From Mucilaginibacter sp. (GTDB lineage Bacteria > Bacteroidota > Bacteroidia > Sphingobacteriales > Sphingobacteriaceae): a stretch of 5,797 nucleotides of DNA. Of this stretch, positions 1-5,733 are shown piece by piece; within the stretch, counting starts at the first letter, position 1, and every line of letters starts with the position of its first letter. Under the pieces are notes generated by a model that was not told the DNA's origin, made no database searches, and saw only the letters and a list, made by a program, of their open reading frames with translations. The translations under genes were made by a program, and so were the position numbers. The stretch covers positions 1 to 5,797 of the forward strand of contig JAQBNY010000102.1 in the NCBI GenBank assembly GCA_028288315.1, in the 5' to 3' direction.

Positions 1-335
1 TATTAGCAACTGAAAGTGCACGTAAAGTTTTAGCAGAAAACTTAAAGCAAGCTCAGTTTAAACAAGATAAAATACGCAAGGATGCTGATGCTATTGCTGC
101 CCGTTTAGAAGGTGTTAAACTTACTATTGGTGCAAAAGCTGGCGAAACCGGTAAAATATTTGGTGCTATCAATACCATACAGGTAGCTGATGCATTAAAG
201 AAAGAAGGTTTTGAAGTTGACCGTCGTCGTATCACTTTTGACCAGGAACCAAAATTTGTTGGTGATTACACCGCAATTGTAAACCTTCACAAAGAAGTGA
301 AAGTTCAGGTTCCTTTCTCAGTTGTAGCTGAGTAA
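1..335 (+). CDS. rplI: 50S ribosomal protein L9, C-terminal part (5' end outside window)
   Basis: This is the last 110 codons of ribosomal protein L9, which binds 23S rRNA near the base of the L1 stalk in the large subunit. The reading frame begins at base 3 and ends at the TAA at 333-335. The visible part starts in the long connecting helix, which is rich in Ala, Lys and Gln. It continues into the C-terminal domain with the family signatures KLTIGAKAGETGKIFGAI and VDRRRI, and ends with an alternating hydrophobic strand (VKVQVPFSVVAE). Full-length L9 is about 147-150 residues, so roughly 37-40 N-terminal residues, including the rRNA-binding N-domain, lie to the left of the window. rplI is commonly the last gene of an rpsF-rpsR-rplI operon. 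The strong terminator directly after it fits that position here, though the upstream genes cannot be seen. No frameshift or unusual residue was noticed. Confidence 0.97.
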   Translation, partial: LATESARKVLAENLKQAQFKQDKIRKDADAIAARLEGVKLTIGAKAGETGKIFGAINTIQVADALKKEGFEVDRRRITFDQEPKFVGDYTAIVNLHKEVKVQVPFSVVAE

Positions 336-345
336 TTAACCTTAT

Positions 346-372
346 TTCGAATGTTCAATTTTGAAATTCGAA
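346..372 (+). repeat. Imperfect inverted repeat after rplI
   Basis: The arms TTCGAAT (346-352) and ATTCGAA (366-372) enclose a second complementary pair, TTCAA (354-358) and TTGAA (361-365). Only G353 and the two central bases are unpaired. As RNA this could form an AT-rich hairpin directly before the main terminator. It has no T-run of its own, so it is more likely an mRNA 3'-end structure or a chance feature of AT-rich DNA than a terminator. Confidence 0.4.
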
Positions 373-382
373 TATAAAATTT

Positions 383-418
383 AAAAAAGGTGTTTAGTTT
401 AGGCTAAACACCTTTTTT
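383..418 (+). terminator. Rho-independent terminator of rplI
   Basis: This is a perfect 15-bp inverted repeat: left arm AAAAAAGGTGTTTAG (383-397), loop TTTAGG (398-403), right arm CTAAACACCTTTTTT (404-418). The stem ends in a run of six T on the + strand, the classic intrinsic terminator form. The complementary A-run on the left arm means it could also act on transcription from the right, although no leftward gene abuts it. It lies 47 bases after the rplI stop codon and only 24 bases before the mtgA start. Confidence 0.9.
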
Positions 419-442
419 GTTTAAGTAGATAGTAATACAACC

Positions 443-1168
443 GTGAAACGAACCTCTAAAAAAAAATCGAAATCAAAGCGTGGCGGCATTTTCAAACTCG
501 TTTTTCGGATAATTAAGTTAGCTGCTATTGTTTTTGTGGCTGCCAGTTTATTTGGTGTGTTACTGTTTCGTTTTGTAAACCCGCCGTTTACCCTACTGAT
601 GATACAACGTGGCTTTGAGCGTAAAGCAAGAGGGCTGGATTGGAAGATAGATAAGCAATGGGTAGATTTTGACAGCATTGCCGACCCCATGAAACGCGCT
701 GCTGTAGCCGCAGAGGATCAAACCTTTCTGGAGAACCACGGCTTTGACTTTAATGCGATACAGCGAGCCATCCGCAAAAATCAAAAAAGTAAAAAGCTAA
801 TTGGTGGTAGCACCATTACCCAGCAAACAGCAAAAAACGTTTTTTTGTATCCGGGCCGCTCATTTGTACGCAAAGGCTTTGAGGCATGGTTTACCGTACT
901 CATAGAAGCTTTTTGGAGTAAAAAGCGCATAATGGAAGTTTACCTCAACGTAATTGAAATGGGCGATGGTATATATGGTATTGAGGCTGCCTCGCAAGCT
1001 TACTTTCATAAGCCGGCATCAAAATTAACCAACCGCCAGGCTGCTGCTATTGCAGTGATATTCCCAAGTCCGCTTAAGTGGTCAGCAACCCAGCCTACCC
1101 GTTATTTAAAGCGCAGGCAATACTTAATCCGCAATAACATGCGCAGGTTAGGTCCACTGGAATTTTAG
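443..1168 (+). CDS. mtgA: Monofunctional biosynthetic peptidoglycan glycosyltransferase (GT51)
   Basis: This 241-residue protein polymerises lipid II into glycan strands at the outer face of the inner membrane. It has a Lys/Arg-rich cytoplasmic N-terminus (residues 1-25), one membrane segment (about 21-44) and then a single GT51 domain. Visible GT51 motifs are AAEDQTFLENHGFD (89-102, catalytic Glu91), GGSTITQQTAKNVFL (121-135), and the segment RKGFEAWFTVLIEAF (143-157) leading into KKRIMEVYLNVIEMG (160-174), whose Glu165 is the likely second active-site acid. There is no transpeptidase domain, so it is the monofunctional form, and its length is typical for MtgA. The start is GTG at 443. An in-frame stop at 422-424 leaves no earlier option, and the next Met (codon 54) would remove the membrane anchor. 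No Shine-Dalgarno is seen, as is normal for Bacteroidota. It probably forms its own transcription unit, but no clear promoter was found between the upstream terminator and the start. Confidence 0.95.
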   Translation: MKRTSKKKSKSKRGGIFKLVFRIIKLAAIVFVAASLFGVLLFRFVNPPFTLLMIQRGFERKARGLDWKIDKQWVDFDSIADPMKRAAVAAEDQTFLENHGFDFNAIQRAIRKNQKSKKLIGGSTITQQTAKNVFLYPGRSFVRKGFEAWFTVLIEAFWSKKRIMEVYLNVIEMGDGIYGIEAASQAYFHKPASKLTNRQAAAIAVIFPSPLKWSATQPTRYLKRRQYLIRNNMRRLGPLEF

Positions 1169-1219
1169 GCGATCTCTTTGCCTGGCAAAGTTGGTAGAGT
1201 AACCCTGCTTGCTAAATGA

Positions 1220-1831
1220 TCATTTACGCTGATACTTCCAATTTCTTGATTTCCCTTCCGAGATCCACTCTACAGAGGTTTGCACACGCTTATCACGGGT
1301 AGTTTCAGACTTTGCCTCTATAAACCATTCCAAATACTCCTTTTTTTGAGAGTAGCTAAAACCATCAAAATTAGCTTTAGCCTGCGGGTTACTATCTAAG
1401 GCAGCAGTAAAATAATCCGGAACAACTAGCTCTGCCTTTTCTCCTGTGGTTTTATTGGTAGGAACTTTTAAACCTTTTTCGTTTAGCGCAACACCTTGCT
1501 TTATAAAATCAATCAATACATTTTTTTGTGGCAAATCAGCTATGCTGGTGATACGGCTAAACTGCCCGGCATTTTCATCATTTAGCTTCATCACACCATC
1601 AGGGTCGTCCATTAGCGATGCCTTCCATAAGTTAAGTCCGCAATGTTGCTTAAAGGCTGCCATCATTACTATTGGCCCCTTATAGTCAAATGAGGGGCAG
1701 CCCCATTTAATGGTCTCCGTTATTAACGGCGATGCTTCATGAATAATCTCCCTTATATAATTGAGTATAGGTTGTGCAAAATCTGCCGATTTACCAATGT
1801 AAGCATCAACCCGGTTATCATACTGTTCCAT
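1220..1831 (-). CDS. DUF1801 / OmdA-domain (YdeI-like) protein
   Basis: This 203-residue protein has two parts. Residues about 16-115 form a DUF1801 (YdhG-like) domain with its typical segment ETIKWGCPSFDYKG (39-52) and the later MMAAFKQHCGLNLWK stretch. Residues about 137-198 match the OmdA (bacteriocin-protection, YdeI/OmpD-associated) C-terminal module, recognised by a small-residue helix followed by FSYSQKKEYLEWFIEAKSETTRDKRV (158-183). No signal peptide or membrane segment is seen, so it is probably cytoplasmic. The family name comes from a genetic association with bacteriocin tolerance in other bacteria; no biochemical activity is established, and none is claimed here. The gene is convergent with mtgA (51-base gap, no T-run terminator seen) and follows the next leftward gene by 93 bases, a gap that contains an operator-like palindrome. 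ATG at 1831 gives the length expected for the family. Confidence 0.85.
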   Translation of the reverse strand: MEQYDNRVDAYIGKSADFAQPILNYIREIIHEASPLITETIKWGCPSFDYKGPIVMMAAFKQHCGLNLWKASLMDDPDGVMKLNDENAGQFSRITSIADLPQKNVLIDFIKQGVALNEKGLKVPTNKTTGEKAELVVPDYFTAALDSNPQAKANFDGFSYSQKKEYLEWFIEAKSETTRDKRVQTSVEWISEGKSRNWKYQRK

Positions 1832-1892
1832 AATGCAATATAATATTTTTACAAGTATGTGCAGCTATGCTGGAGCTTATTCGGGTACTCTC

Positions 1893-1913
1893 CTATCAGT
1901 ATTAATACGATAG
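1893..1913. promoter_or_regulatory. Near-perfect 21-bp palindrome in the gap before the DUF1801 gene
   Basis: CTATC (1893-1897), one unpaired A (1898), the 10-bp perfect palindrome GTATTAATAC (1899-1908), then GATAG (1909-1913). Apart from A1898 the element is fully symmetric. It lies 62-82 bases upstream of the start codon at 1831, in the 93-base gap between two leftward genes. Size and position resemble a dimeric repressor site. Equally, it could form a weak RNA hairpin after the upstream gene. No TTG/TAnnTTTG promoter pair was recognised beside it, so the role is inference only. Confidence 0.3.
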
Positions 1914-1924
1914 TTAGCCGTTAA

Positions 1925-2410
1925 TTAATTAACCACCAAATCGCGGAACAGTTGTATATGCCAGCTATCTTTAAATGAAACTTCCCATTTTGTTTCCAGC
2001 TCAGCTACGTTTTGGGCGAGGTTATTAAACACAATGGTTTCGGTATTAATTGCTCCTGATTTTAAAAGCTCTTCAAACTGATGGCGCGGTACAGATATAA
2101 CTTCTTCTCCATCGCGGTAAGCAAGGTTAAACCTATCAAATAAATTGATGCCGAACTCCTGCTCCAATTGTTTCATAAAATTTACCGATTTATCAATGGA
2201 GCAGCCACTGGCACCAGCCTGGCTTTCGTCCACTATCAGCACCAGGAAACGGTTGTACCTGATCTCGGCTTTAGCTTTCAGTTGGTTGTTATGAGCAGTC
2301 CAACTGCGGGTAAAATTATCCATGTGCATTTGTATTTGCACAGCCTCATCTGCAGTCAGTTTTCTGTCTGATTGATATACCCAAACCCTTGAGTGTGAAG
2401 AAAATTCCAT
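1925..2410 (-). CDS. Conserved protein of unknown function (161 aa, 'CSIDKS' family)
   Basis: This is a 161-residue soluble-looking protein without signal peptide or membrane segment. I recognise the pattern as a conserved Bacteroidota family: an N-terminal SRVWVYQSDRKLT (7-19), a SWTAHN segment (36-41), and a core RYNRFLVLIVDE (51-62) running into GASGCSIDKS (66-75). The LFDRFNLAYRDGEEV segment (90-104) follows. From memory, relatives are sometimes auto-labelled 'ABC transporter ATPase'. That label is not supported here, because there is no Walker A P-loop or ABC signature. The invariant-looking Cys70-Ser-Ile-Asp-Lys suggests a functional site, but the function is unknown. Starting at ATG 2410 puts the conserved SRVWVYQ motif right at the N-terminus, and no better start exists. 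It is divergent from the gene at 2458, with 47 bases between them. Confidence 0.85.
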   Translation of the reverse strand: MEFSSHSRVWVYQSDRKLTADEAVQIQMHMDNFTRSWTAHNNQLKAKAEIRYNRFLVLIVDESQAGASGCSIDKSVNFMKQLEQEFGINLFDRFNLAYRDGEEVISVPRHQFEELLKSGAINTETIVFNNLAQNVAELETKWEVSFKDSWHIQLFRDLVVN

Positions 2411-2414
2411 AACG

Positions 2415-2422
2415 CAAATTTA
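2415..2422 (-). promoter_or_regulatory. Possible -7 element (TAAATTTG) for the leftward gene at 2410
   Basis: On the minus strand TAAATTTG matches the Bacteroidota -7 consensus TAnnTTTG exactly. It ends only four bases before the ATG at 2410, so transcription from it would give an almost or fully leaderless mRNA. No TTG is found at the usual distance (about 19 bases) upstream. In this AT-rich gap the match could be chance. Confidence 0.3.
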
Positions 2423-2457
2423 TTCAATTTATTAACTTGTAGATATTATTTGTTGTC

Positions 2458-2943
2458 ATGCAAACATCACTTCTGCCACGAACAAAAAAAGTGCTACTTT
2501 TTGCATTTCTAATATCAATATGTGCATTTACATGCGGTTTTTCGGCATATATGGGCGAGCAGGAATGGTTAAACTGGGGTAACAAATTCCTTAACGAAAG
2601 CTATGACCCATCTGTTGAGCCCAAGTTAAAAAAGTACGAAATAATGCTTACGACTGATCATTTTATCCGTTTACGAAAAACTTATCAACAAGGTAAACAG
2701 GAATATTATTCTTTCCATATAAAACATTTTCAGGATATGAATTACATTGTTGGGGCCGACCTAACCGATACCTTGCAAGTAAAAACCCAGGCCGATGACA
2801 TAATTGTTCAAACCTACAATGACCCTCAGGGAGACATGGATTCAATGGCCACTACACTGAATATCCCCGTCAAAAAAACAGCGCAGGCAAGGTTAGACAG
2901 TTTGCGGCAGACATTACAATTTTTAAAAGCTAAAACTTTATAA
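2458..2943 (+). CDS. Hypothetical exported or membrane-anchored protein
   Basis: This 161-residue protein was not recognised as any named family. The N-terminus (basic residues at 8-11, hydrophobic stretch about 12-30 ending FSA) looks like a Sec signal peptide or an uncleaved anchor. A possible cleavage lies after Ala30. Cys22 and Cys26 sit inside the hydrophobic part but lack a proper lipobox, so a lipoprotein is unlikely. The remainder is a small polar domain (about 31-161) with a Trp/aromatic-rich start (EQEWLNWGNKF), a YYSFHIKHFQDMNYIVG segment (83-99), several short alternating strands, and a C-terminal Lys/Gln-rich helix (about 141-160). It is predicted to face the periplasm. The gene stands alone on the + strand, divergent from the gene ending at 2410. 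Its TAA stop (2941-2943) overlaps the stop of the convergent CCG gene. No Shine-Dalgarno is visible. Confidence 0.75.
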   Translation: MQTSLLPRTKKVLLFAFLISICAFTCGFSAYMGEQEWLNWGNKFLNESYDPSVEPKLKKYEIMLTTDHFIRLRKTYQQGKQEYYSFHIKHFQDMNYIVGADLTDTLQVKTQADDIIVQTYNDPQGDMDSMATTLNIPVKKTAQARLDSLRQTLQFLKAKTL

Positions 2944-3726
2944 CCCGTTAGCCCTCGCGGTTATCTCTGCAATATCCAGCACTTTAATTTCCTGGTCTTT
3001 ATCCATGTGCTTAACGCCATCGCTCATCATGGTCATACAAAACGGGCATGCTGATGCTACTATTTGCGCTTTAGCTTCCAGCACATCAGCCATACGTTCC
3101 ATATTCACATCTTTTTTACCGGGCTCTGGCTCTTTAAACATTTGGGCGCCACCTGCACCGCAGCATAGCCCGTTGCTTTTACAGCGTTTCATTTCAACCA
3201 GTTCGGTATCTAAAATTTCAAGCGCTGCACGTGGGGCCTCGTACACATTATTACCACGGCCCAAATAACAGGGGTCATGAAAAGTAATGCGTCTGCCTTT
3301 AAAGCTCTCCCCTCCCTCTGCTTTCAGTTTACCATCGTTTATAAGGCCTTGTATTAACTGGGTGTGGTGTATCACTTCATACTTACCGCCGAGACCGGGA
3401 TATTCGTTTGCTATTGTATTAAAGCAGTGCGGGCAGCCTGTCACTATCTTTTTAATGTTGTAGCCATTCAGCACCTCAATATTGGCCATAGCCTGCATCT
3501 GGAACAAAAATTCATTACCTGCCCGTTTAGCAGGGTCGCCGGTGCAGCTTTCTTCAGTACCTAATACGGCGTAGCTAATACCCACATGCTGCAATATCTT
3601 GCATATATCGCGGGTTATTTTTTGTGCCCGCTCGTCAAAACTGCCGGCACAGCCTACCCAAAACAAAATCTCAGGTTCTTTGCCTTCAGCAGCCATTTCG
3701 GCCATGGTAGGTATCTTTTGTTCCAT
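2938..3726 (-). CDS. CCG-domain (Fe-S) redox protein, HdrB/HdrD/GlpC/LutA-like
   Basis: This 262-residue protein has two cysteine-rich CCG (DUF224) domains, the kind that hold catalytic or electron-carrying Fe-S clusters in heterodisulfide reductase and related enzymes. Domain 1 (about 19-125) shows FWVGCAGSFD (Cys26), ESCTGDPAKRAGNE (Cys61, with Thr in place of the second Cys) and TGCPHC (Cys98, Cys101). Domain 2 (about 145-255) shows FHDPCYLGR (Cys153), GLCCGAGGAQMF (Cys188-Cys189) and ACPFC (Cys227, Cys230), a complete CCG set, so it is the more likely active site. There is no signal peptide or membrane segment, so it is cytoplasmic. It is the last gene of the leftward operon, starting five bases after the DUF2750 stop. 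The [4Fe-4S] membrane protein two genes upstream is the expected partner. Substrate is unknown; members of this superfamily act on heterodisulfides, lactate, glycerol-3-phosphate or electron carriers. Confidence 0.9.
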   Translation of the reverse strand: MEQKIPTMAEMAAEGKEPEILFWVGCAGSFDERAQKITRDICKILQHVGISYAVLGTEESCTGDPAKRAGNEFLFQMQAMANIEVLNGYNIKKIVTGCPHCFNTIANEYPGLGGKYEVIHHTQLIQGLINDGKLKAEGGESFKGRRITFHDPCYLGRGNNVYEAPRAALEILDTELVEMKRCKSNGLCCGAGGAQMFKEPEPGKKDVNMERMADVLEAKAQIVASACPFCMTMMSDGVKHMDKDQEIKVLDIAEITARANGL

Positions 3727-3731
3727 TCCTA

Positions 3732-4169
3732 TTATTCTTCACTAATGTCTGTTATGAATTCATCTATACTGCTGTAGTTTGTAAACTTAATGGTAGAGTT
3801 GATAGCCTTTAACCTGTTCAGTATATCAAGCACAACCTCTAAGGCATCAGCTTCCTTGCCCAGCATATTGGCATCCCAGTTAGTACCTACCAAAGTTTCA
3901 TTTTCGGCCATGCCTATGCACCAGTCTTCTAAAAAATTAGCCAGTGGCACTTCAGTAGGCGAATAACTTTTCCAATCATCGCGTGCACAAATCTTGGCAT
4001 AAGCCCTCTCCGACCAAAACGGTATCACACCTACCTTTTCATCTTCGGCAGATTCGGAATTAGCCCAGCCAGTTTTGCTTTTCAATCCCCACACCAGTTT
4101 AGTTGCAGCTACCCGCTCTATGAATTGGTTGTACTTGCTTTCTATTATATCTGTAACCTGTTCTTCCAT
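3732..4169 (-). CDS. DUF2750 domain-containing protein
   Basis: This 145-residue cytoplasmic-looking protein belongs to the DUF2750 family. The recognised pattern is KYNQFIERVAATKLVWGL (12-29), then GWANSES (34-40), then VIPFWSERAYAKICA (48-62) followed by a Trp at 66, and PLANFLEDWCIGM (75-87). After this comes VGTNWDANMLGKEADALEVVLDIL (94-117), which in this type of protein reads like a nucleotide- or ligand-independent helical tail; no catalytic motif can be named. Function is unknown for the whole family. The gene lies between the two halves of an Fe-S redox module, 37 bases after the membrane subunit and five bases before the CCG subunit, so it is almost certainly co-transcribed. Base composition looks like its neighbours, and nothing suggests a recent mobile insertion. 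ATG at 4169 gives the family's usual N-terminus. Confidence 0.8.
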   Translation of the reverse strand: MEEQVTDIIESKYNQFIERVAATKLVWGLKSKTGWANSESAEDEKVGVIPFWSERAYAKICARDDWKSYSPTEVPLANFLEDWCIGMAENETLVGTNWDANMLGKEADALEVVLDILNRLKAINSTIKFTNYSSIDEFITDISEE

Positions 4170-4206
4170 GTTGTTCTTCTAAACTGTAAACTCAAGCTGC
4201 AAACTG

Positions 4207-5505
4207 TTAACTTCTCTCCGCCCAGTTAAACCTGTCGGCCTGGCTGTATTTCCATGGAGCGCCATTATTCTCCATATTGCCGAACATATTATTAAGACTT
4301 GCCGGTGCCTGTGATTCTTCCATCACTAAGTACCTGCGCATTTCTGTTATAATTTCAAGCGGGTTAATGTTCACCGGGCAGGCCTCCACACAGGCATTAC
4401 AGGTTGTACAGGCCCATAATTCTTCTCGGGTAATGTAATTATCCAGCAAGGCCTTATCGTCTGTATAATCCTTGCCATGCTTATCTATATTATTACCTAC
4501 CTGGGTCAGCCTATCGCGGGTATCCATCATTATTTTGCGGGGCGATAGCAGCTTACCTGTAATATTTGCCGGGCAAACCGATGTGCACCTTCCACACTCG
4601 GTACAAGTATATGCTTCCATCAGGTTCTTCCAGGTAAGGTCAGTTACATCTTTAGCACCAAAGCGGCTTACCGCTGTAGCTTCGGGCACAAAAGATGGAT
4701 CAAGCATTGCTTTTACCTCAGTTGTAACCGACGCCATGTTGGTGAACTCCCCTTTTTTATGCAGATTAGAATACCACGTATTTGGGAACGCCAGCAAAAT
4801 ATGAAAGTGCTTGGAATATGGCAGGTAATTTAAGAATGTCAGTATCCCAATGATGTGAAACCACCAGCAAACCCGCTCAATAGTTGCTAATGCATTAGCA
4901 CCAGTTGGCAATAGCGGCCCTATTAAAGTACTTACTGGAAAACTCCCCGCTTCAGTATAATGACCAAAATGTAACAATTGTAATTTATAATCAGCTGCGT
5001 TCATGGTCAGGAAGGCCATCATGAGCAGTATTTCAATTATGAGGATGTAATTTGCATCAGACTTTGGCCAGGCGGTCATCTCTATGCCGTTAAAGCGCTT
5101 TAAACGCAGCATATTACGCCGTGCAAGGAAAACTACACATGCTACCAGCACCAGCACGGCCAGTATCTCAAAGCTACCTATCAGCAAACCATAAAGGCTG
5201 CCTAATGGCTCAGAGAATATACGGTGCGAACCAAATATCCCATCTATCATTATCTCCAGTACTTCCAGGTTAATAATTACAAACCCTATGTAAATAAAGA
5301 AATGCATAATAGCTGCAACGGGGCGCTTTACCATTTTGGTTTGACCAAGGGCCACTTTAGCCATCACTTTCCAGCGCCTGGCCGGATCATCTGACCTATT
5401 GGTATCCCTGCCTAATAATATATTGCGTCGTACTTTTGCCACGTTTTTACCAAACAGATAAACAGCAGCCAGTAAAATGATGATAAATATAACTTGTCCA
5501 ATCAT
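4207..5505 (-). CDS. Membrane-bound [4Fe-4S] protein with cytochrome b/NarI-like domain
   Basis: This 432-residue protein combines an N-terminal membrane domain with a C-terminal double [4Fe-4S] ferredoxin domain. Membrane segments lie at about 2-19, 64-84, 104-127, 152-172 and 210-240. His68, His216, His233 and His235 lie in or beside them and are candidate heme b ligands, as in NarI/HdrE-type subunits. The ferredoxin motifs are CTECGRCTSVCP (301-312) and CTTCNACVEACP (366-377), eight cysteines for two clusters. The layout matches the electron-relay part of HdrD/GlpC/FadF-like proteins, whose CCG domains are here encoded separately at 2938-3726. Likely role: electron transfer between a cytoplasmic CCG redox site and membrane quinone. 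I chose ATG 5505 because the protein then begins with a membrane helix as relatives do. The open frame extends to an ATG at 5625, but that extension crosses a good promoter and has no family resemblance. It is the first gene of the operon. Confidence 0.9.
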   Translation of the reverse strand: MIGQVIFIIILLAAVYLFGKNVAKVRRNILLGRDTNRSDDPARRWKVMAKVALGQTKMVKRPVAAIMHFFIYIGFVIINLEVLEIMIDGIFGSHRIFSEPLGSLYGLLIGSFEILAVLVLVACVVFLARRNMLRLKRFNGIEMTAWPKSDANYILIIEILLMMAFLTMNAADYKLQLLHFGHYTEAGSFPVSTLIGPLLPTGANALATIERVCWWFHIIGILTFLNYLPYSKHFHILLAFPNTWYSNLHKKGEFTNMASVTTEVKAMLDPSFVPEATAVSRFGAKDVTDLTWKNLMEAYTCTECGRCTSVCPANITGKLLSPRKIMMDTRDRLTQVGNNIDKHGKDYTDDKALLDNYITREELWACTTCNACVEACPVNINPLEIITEMRRYLVMEESQAPASLNNMFGNMENNGAPWKYSQADRFNWAERS

Positions 5506-5534
5506 TATATTATGCGTGCATAGTAATTTTAAAG

Positions 5535-5564
5535 CTAAAGTATGGATTTGTTTTAACGTTGCAA
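5535..5564 (-). promoter_or_regulatory. Probable promoter of the leftward Fe-S operon
   Basis: On the minus strand, TTG (5564-5562) is followed after 19 bases by TACTTTAG (5542-5535). This is the Bacteroidota arrangement of a -33 TTG and a -7 TAnnTTTG, with one mismatch in the -7 element. Transcription would start near 5528, giving a leader of about 20-25 bases before the ATG at 5505. It also argues against the more distal ATG at 5625, which lies upstream of this promoter. Confidence 0.45.
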
Positions 5565-5590
5565 GGGCTGATAAGTTGAAAAAAATAATC

Positions 5591-5608
5591 AAGAATAATT
5601 TTATTCTT
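5591..5608. repeat. 8-bp inverted repeat upstream of the Fe-S operon promoter
   Basis: AAGAATAA (5591-5598) and TTATTCTT (5601-5608) are exact complements separated by two bases. The element sits about 27 bases upstream of the proposed -33 TTG of the leftward operon, a place where an activator might bind. The sequence is AT-only apart from one G/C per arm, so chance is quite possible. Confidence 0.25.
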
Positions 5609-5686
5609 AAACGCCTGACTTTCAATAGCAGAAGACTAAACTACGCTGTCTTACTACATAATTACAATTTAAAATGAAAAAAATAC

Positions 5687-5716
5687 TTTCTGAAAATAAA
5701 AAAAACGCTACATTTG
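5687..5716 (+). promoter_or_regulatory. Promoter of the tRNA-Phe gene
   Basis: TACATTTG (5709-5716) is an exact match to the Bacteroidota -7 consensus TAnnTTTG. The upstream element is weak: TTTC at 5687-5690, 18 bases before it, stands where TTTG/TTG is expected. Transcription would start near 5722, about 12 bases before the mature tRNA 5' end at 5734. A near-consensus -7 element is expected for a highly expressed stable RNA gene. Confidence 0.6.
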
Positions 5717-5733
5717 CAAACCTTAAACGGAGC

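Noticed and set aside
1176..1190. Hairpin CTTTGC/GCAAAG between the convergent mtgA and DUF1801 genes as a terminator
   Set aside because: Only about 6 bp with a 3-base loop and no T-run on either strand; too weak to call.
1920..1933. 14-bp palindrome GTTAATTAATTAAC over the stop codon of the gene at 1925-2410
   Set aside because: Low-complexity TTAA repeat overlapping a stop codon; it carries stops in several frames but nothing else suggests a binding site.
3005..3777. Several + strand open frames of 60-90 codons opposite the CCG gene
   Set aside because: They lie antisense to a clearly coding conserved gene and their translations show no recognisable domain; they are shadow frames.
4181..4207. 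Direct repeat AAACTGT (4181-4187 and 4201-4207) in the gap before the DUF2750 gene
   Set aside because: Only two 7-base copies 20 bases apart, no third copy and no nearby promoter elements; chance is likely.
5506..5625. N-terminal extension of the membrane Fe-S protein to an ATG at 5625 (40 extra residues)
   Set aside because: The extra residues do not resemble family N-termini, would place a basic/hydrophobic stretch before the first membrane helix, and cross a good -33/-7 promoter pair. ATG 5505 fits better.
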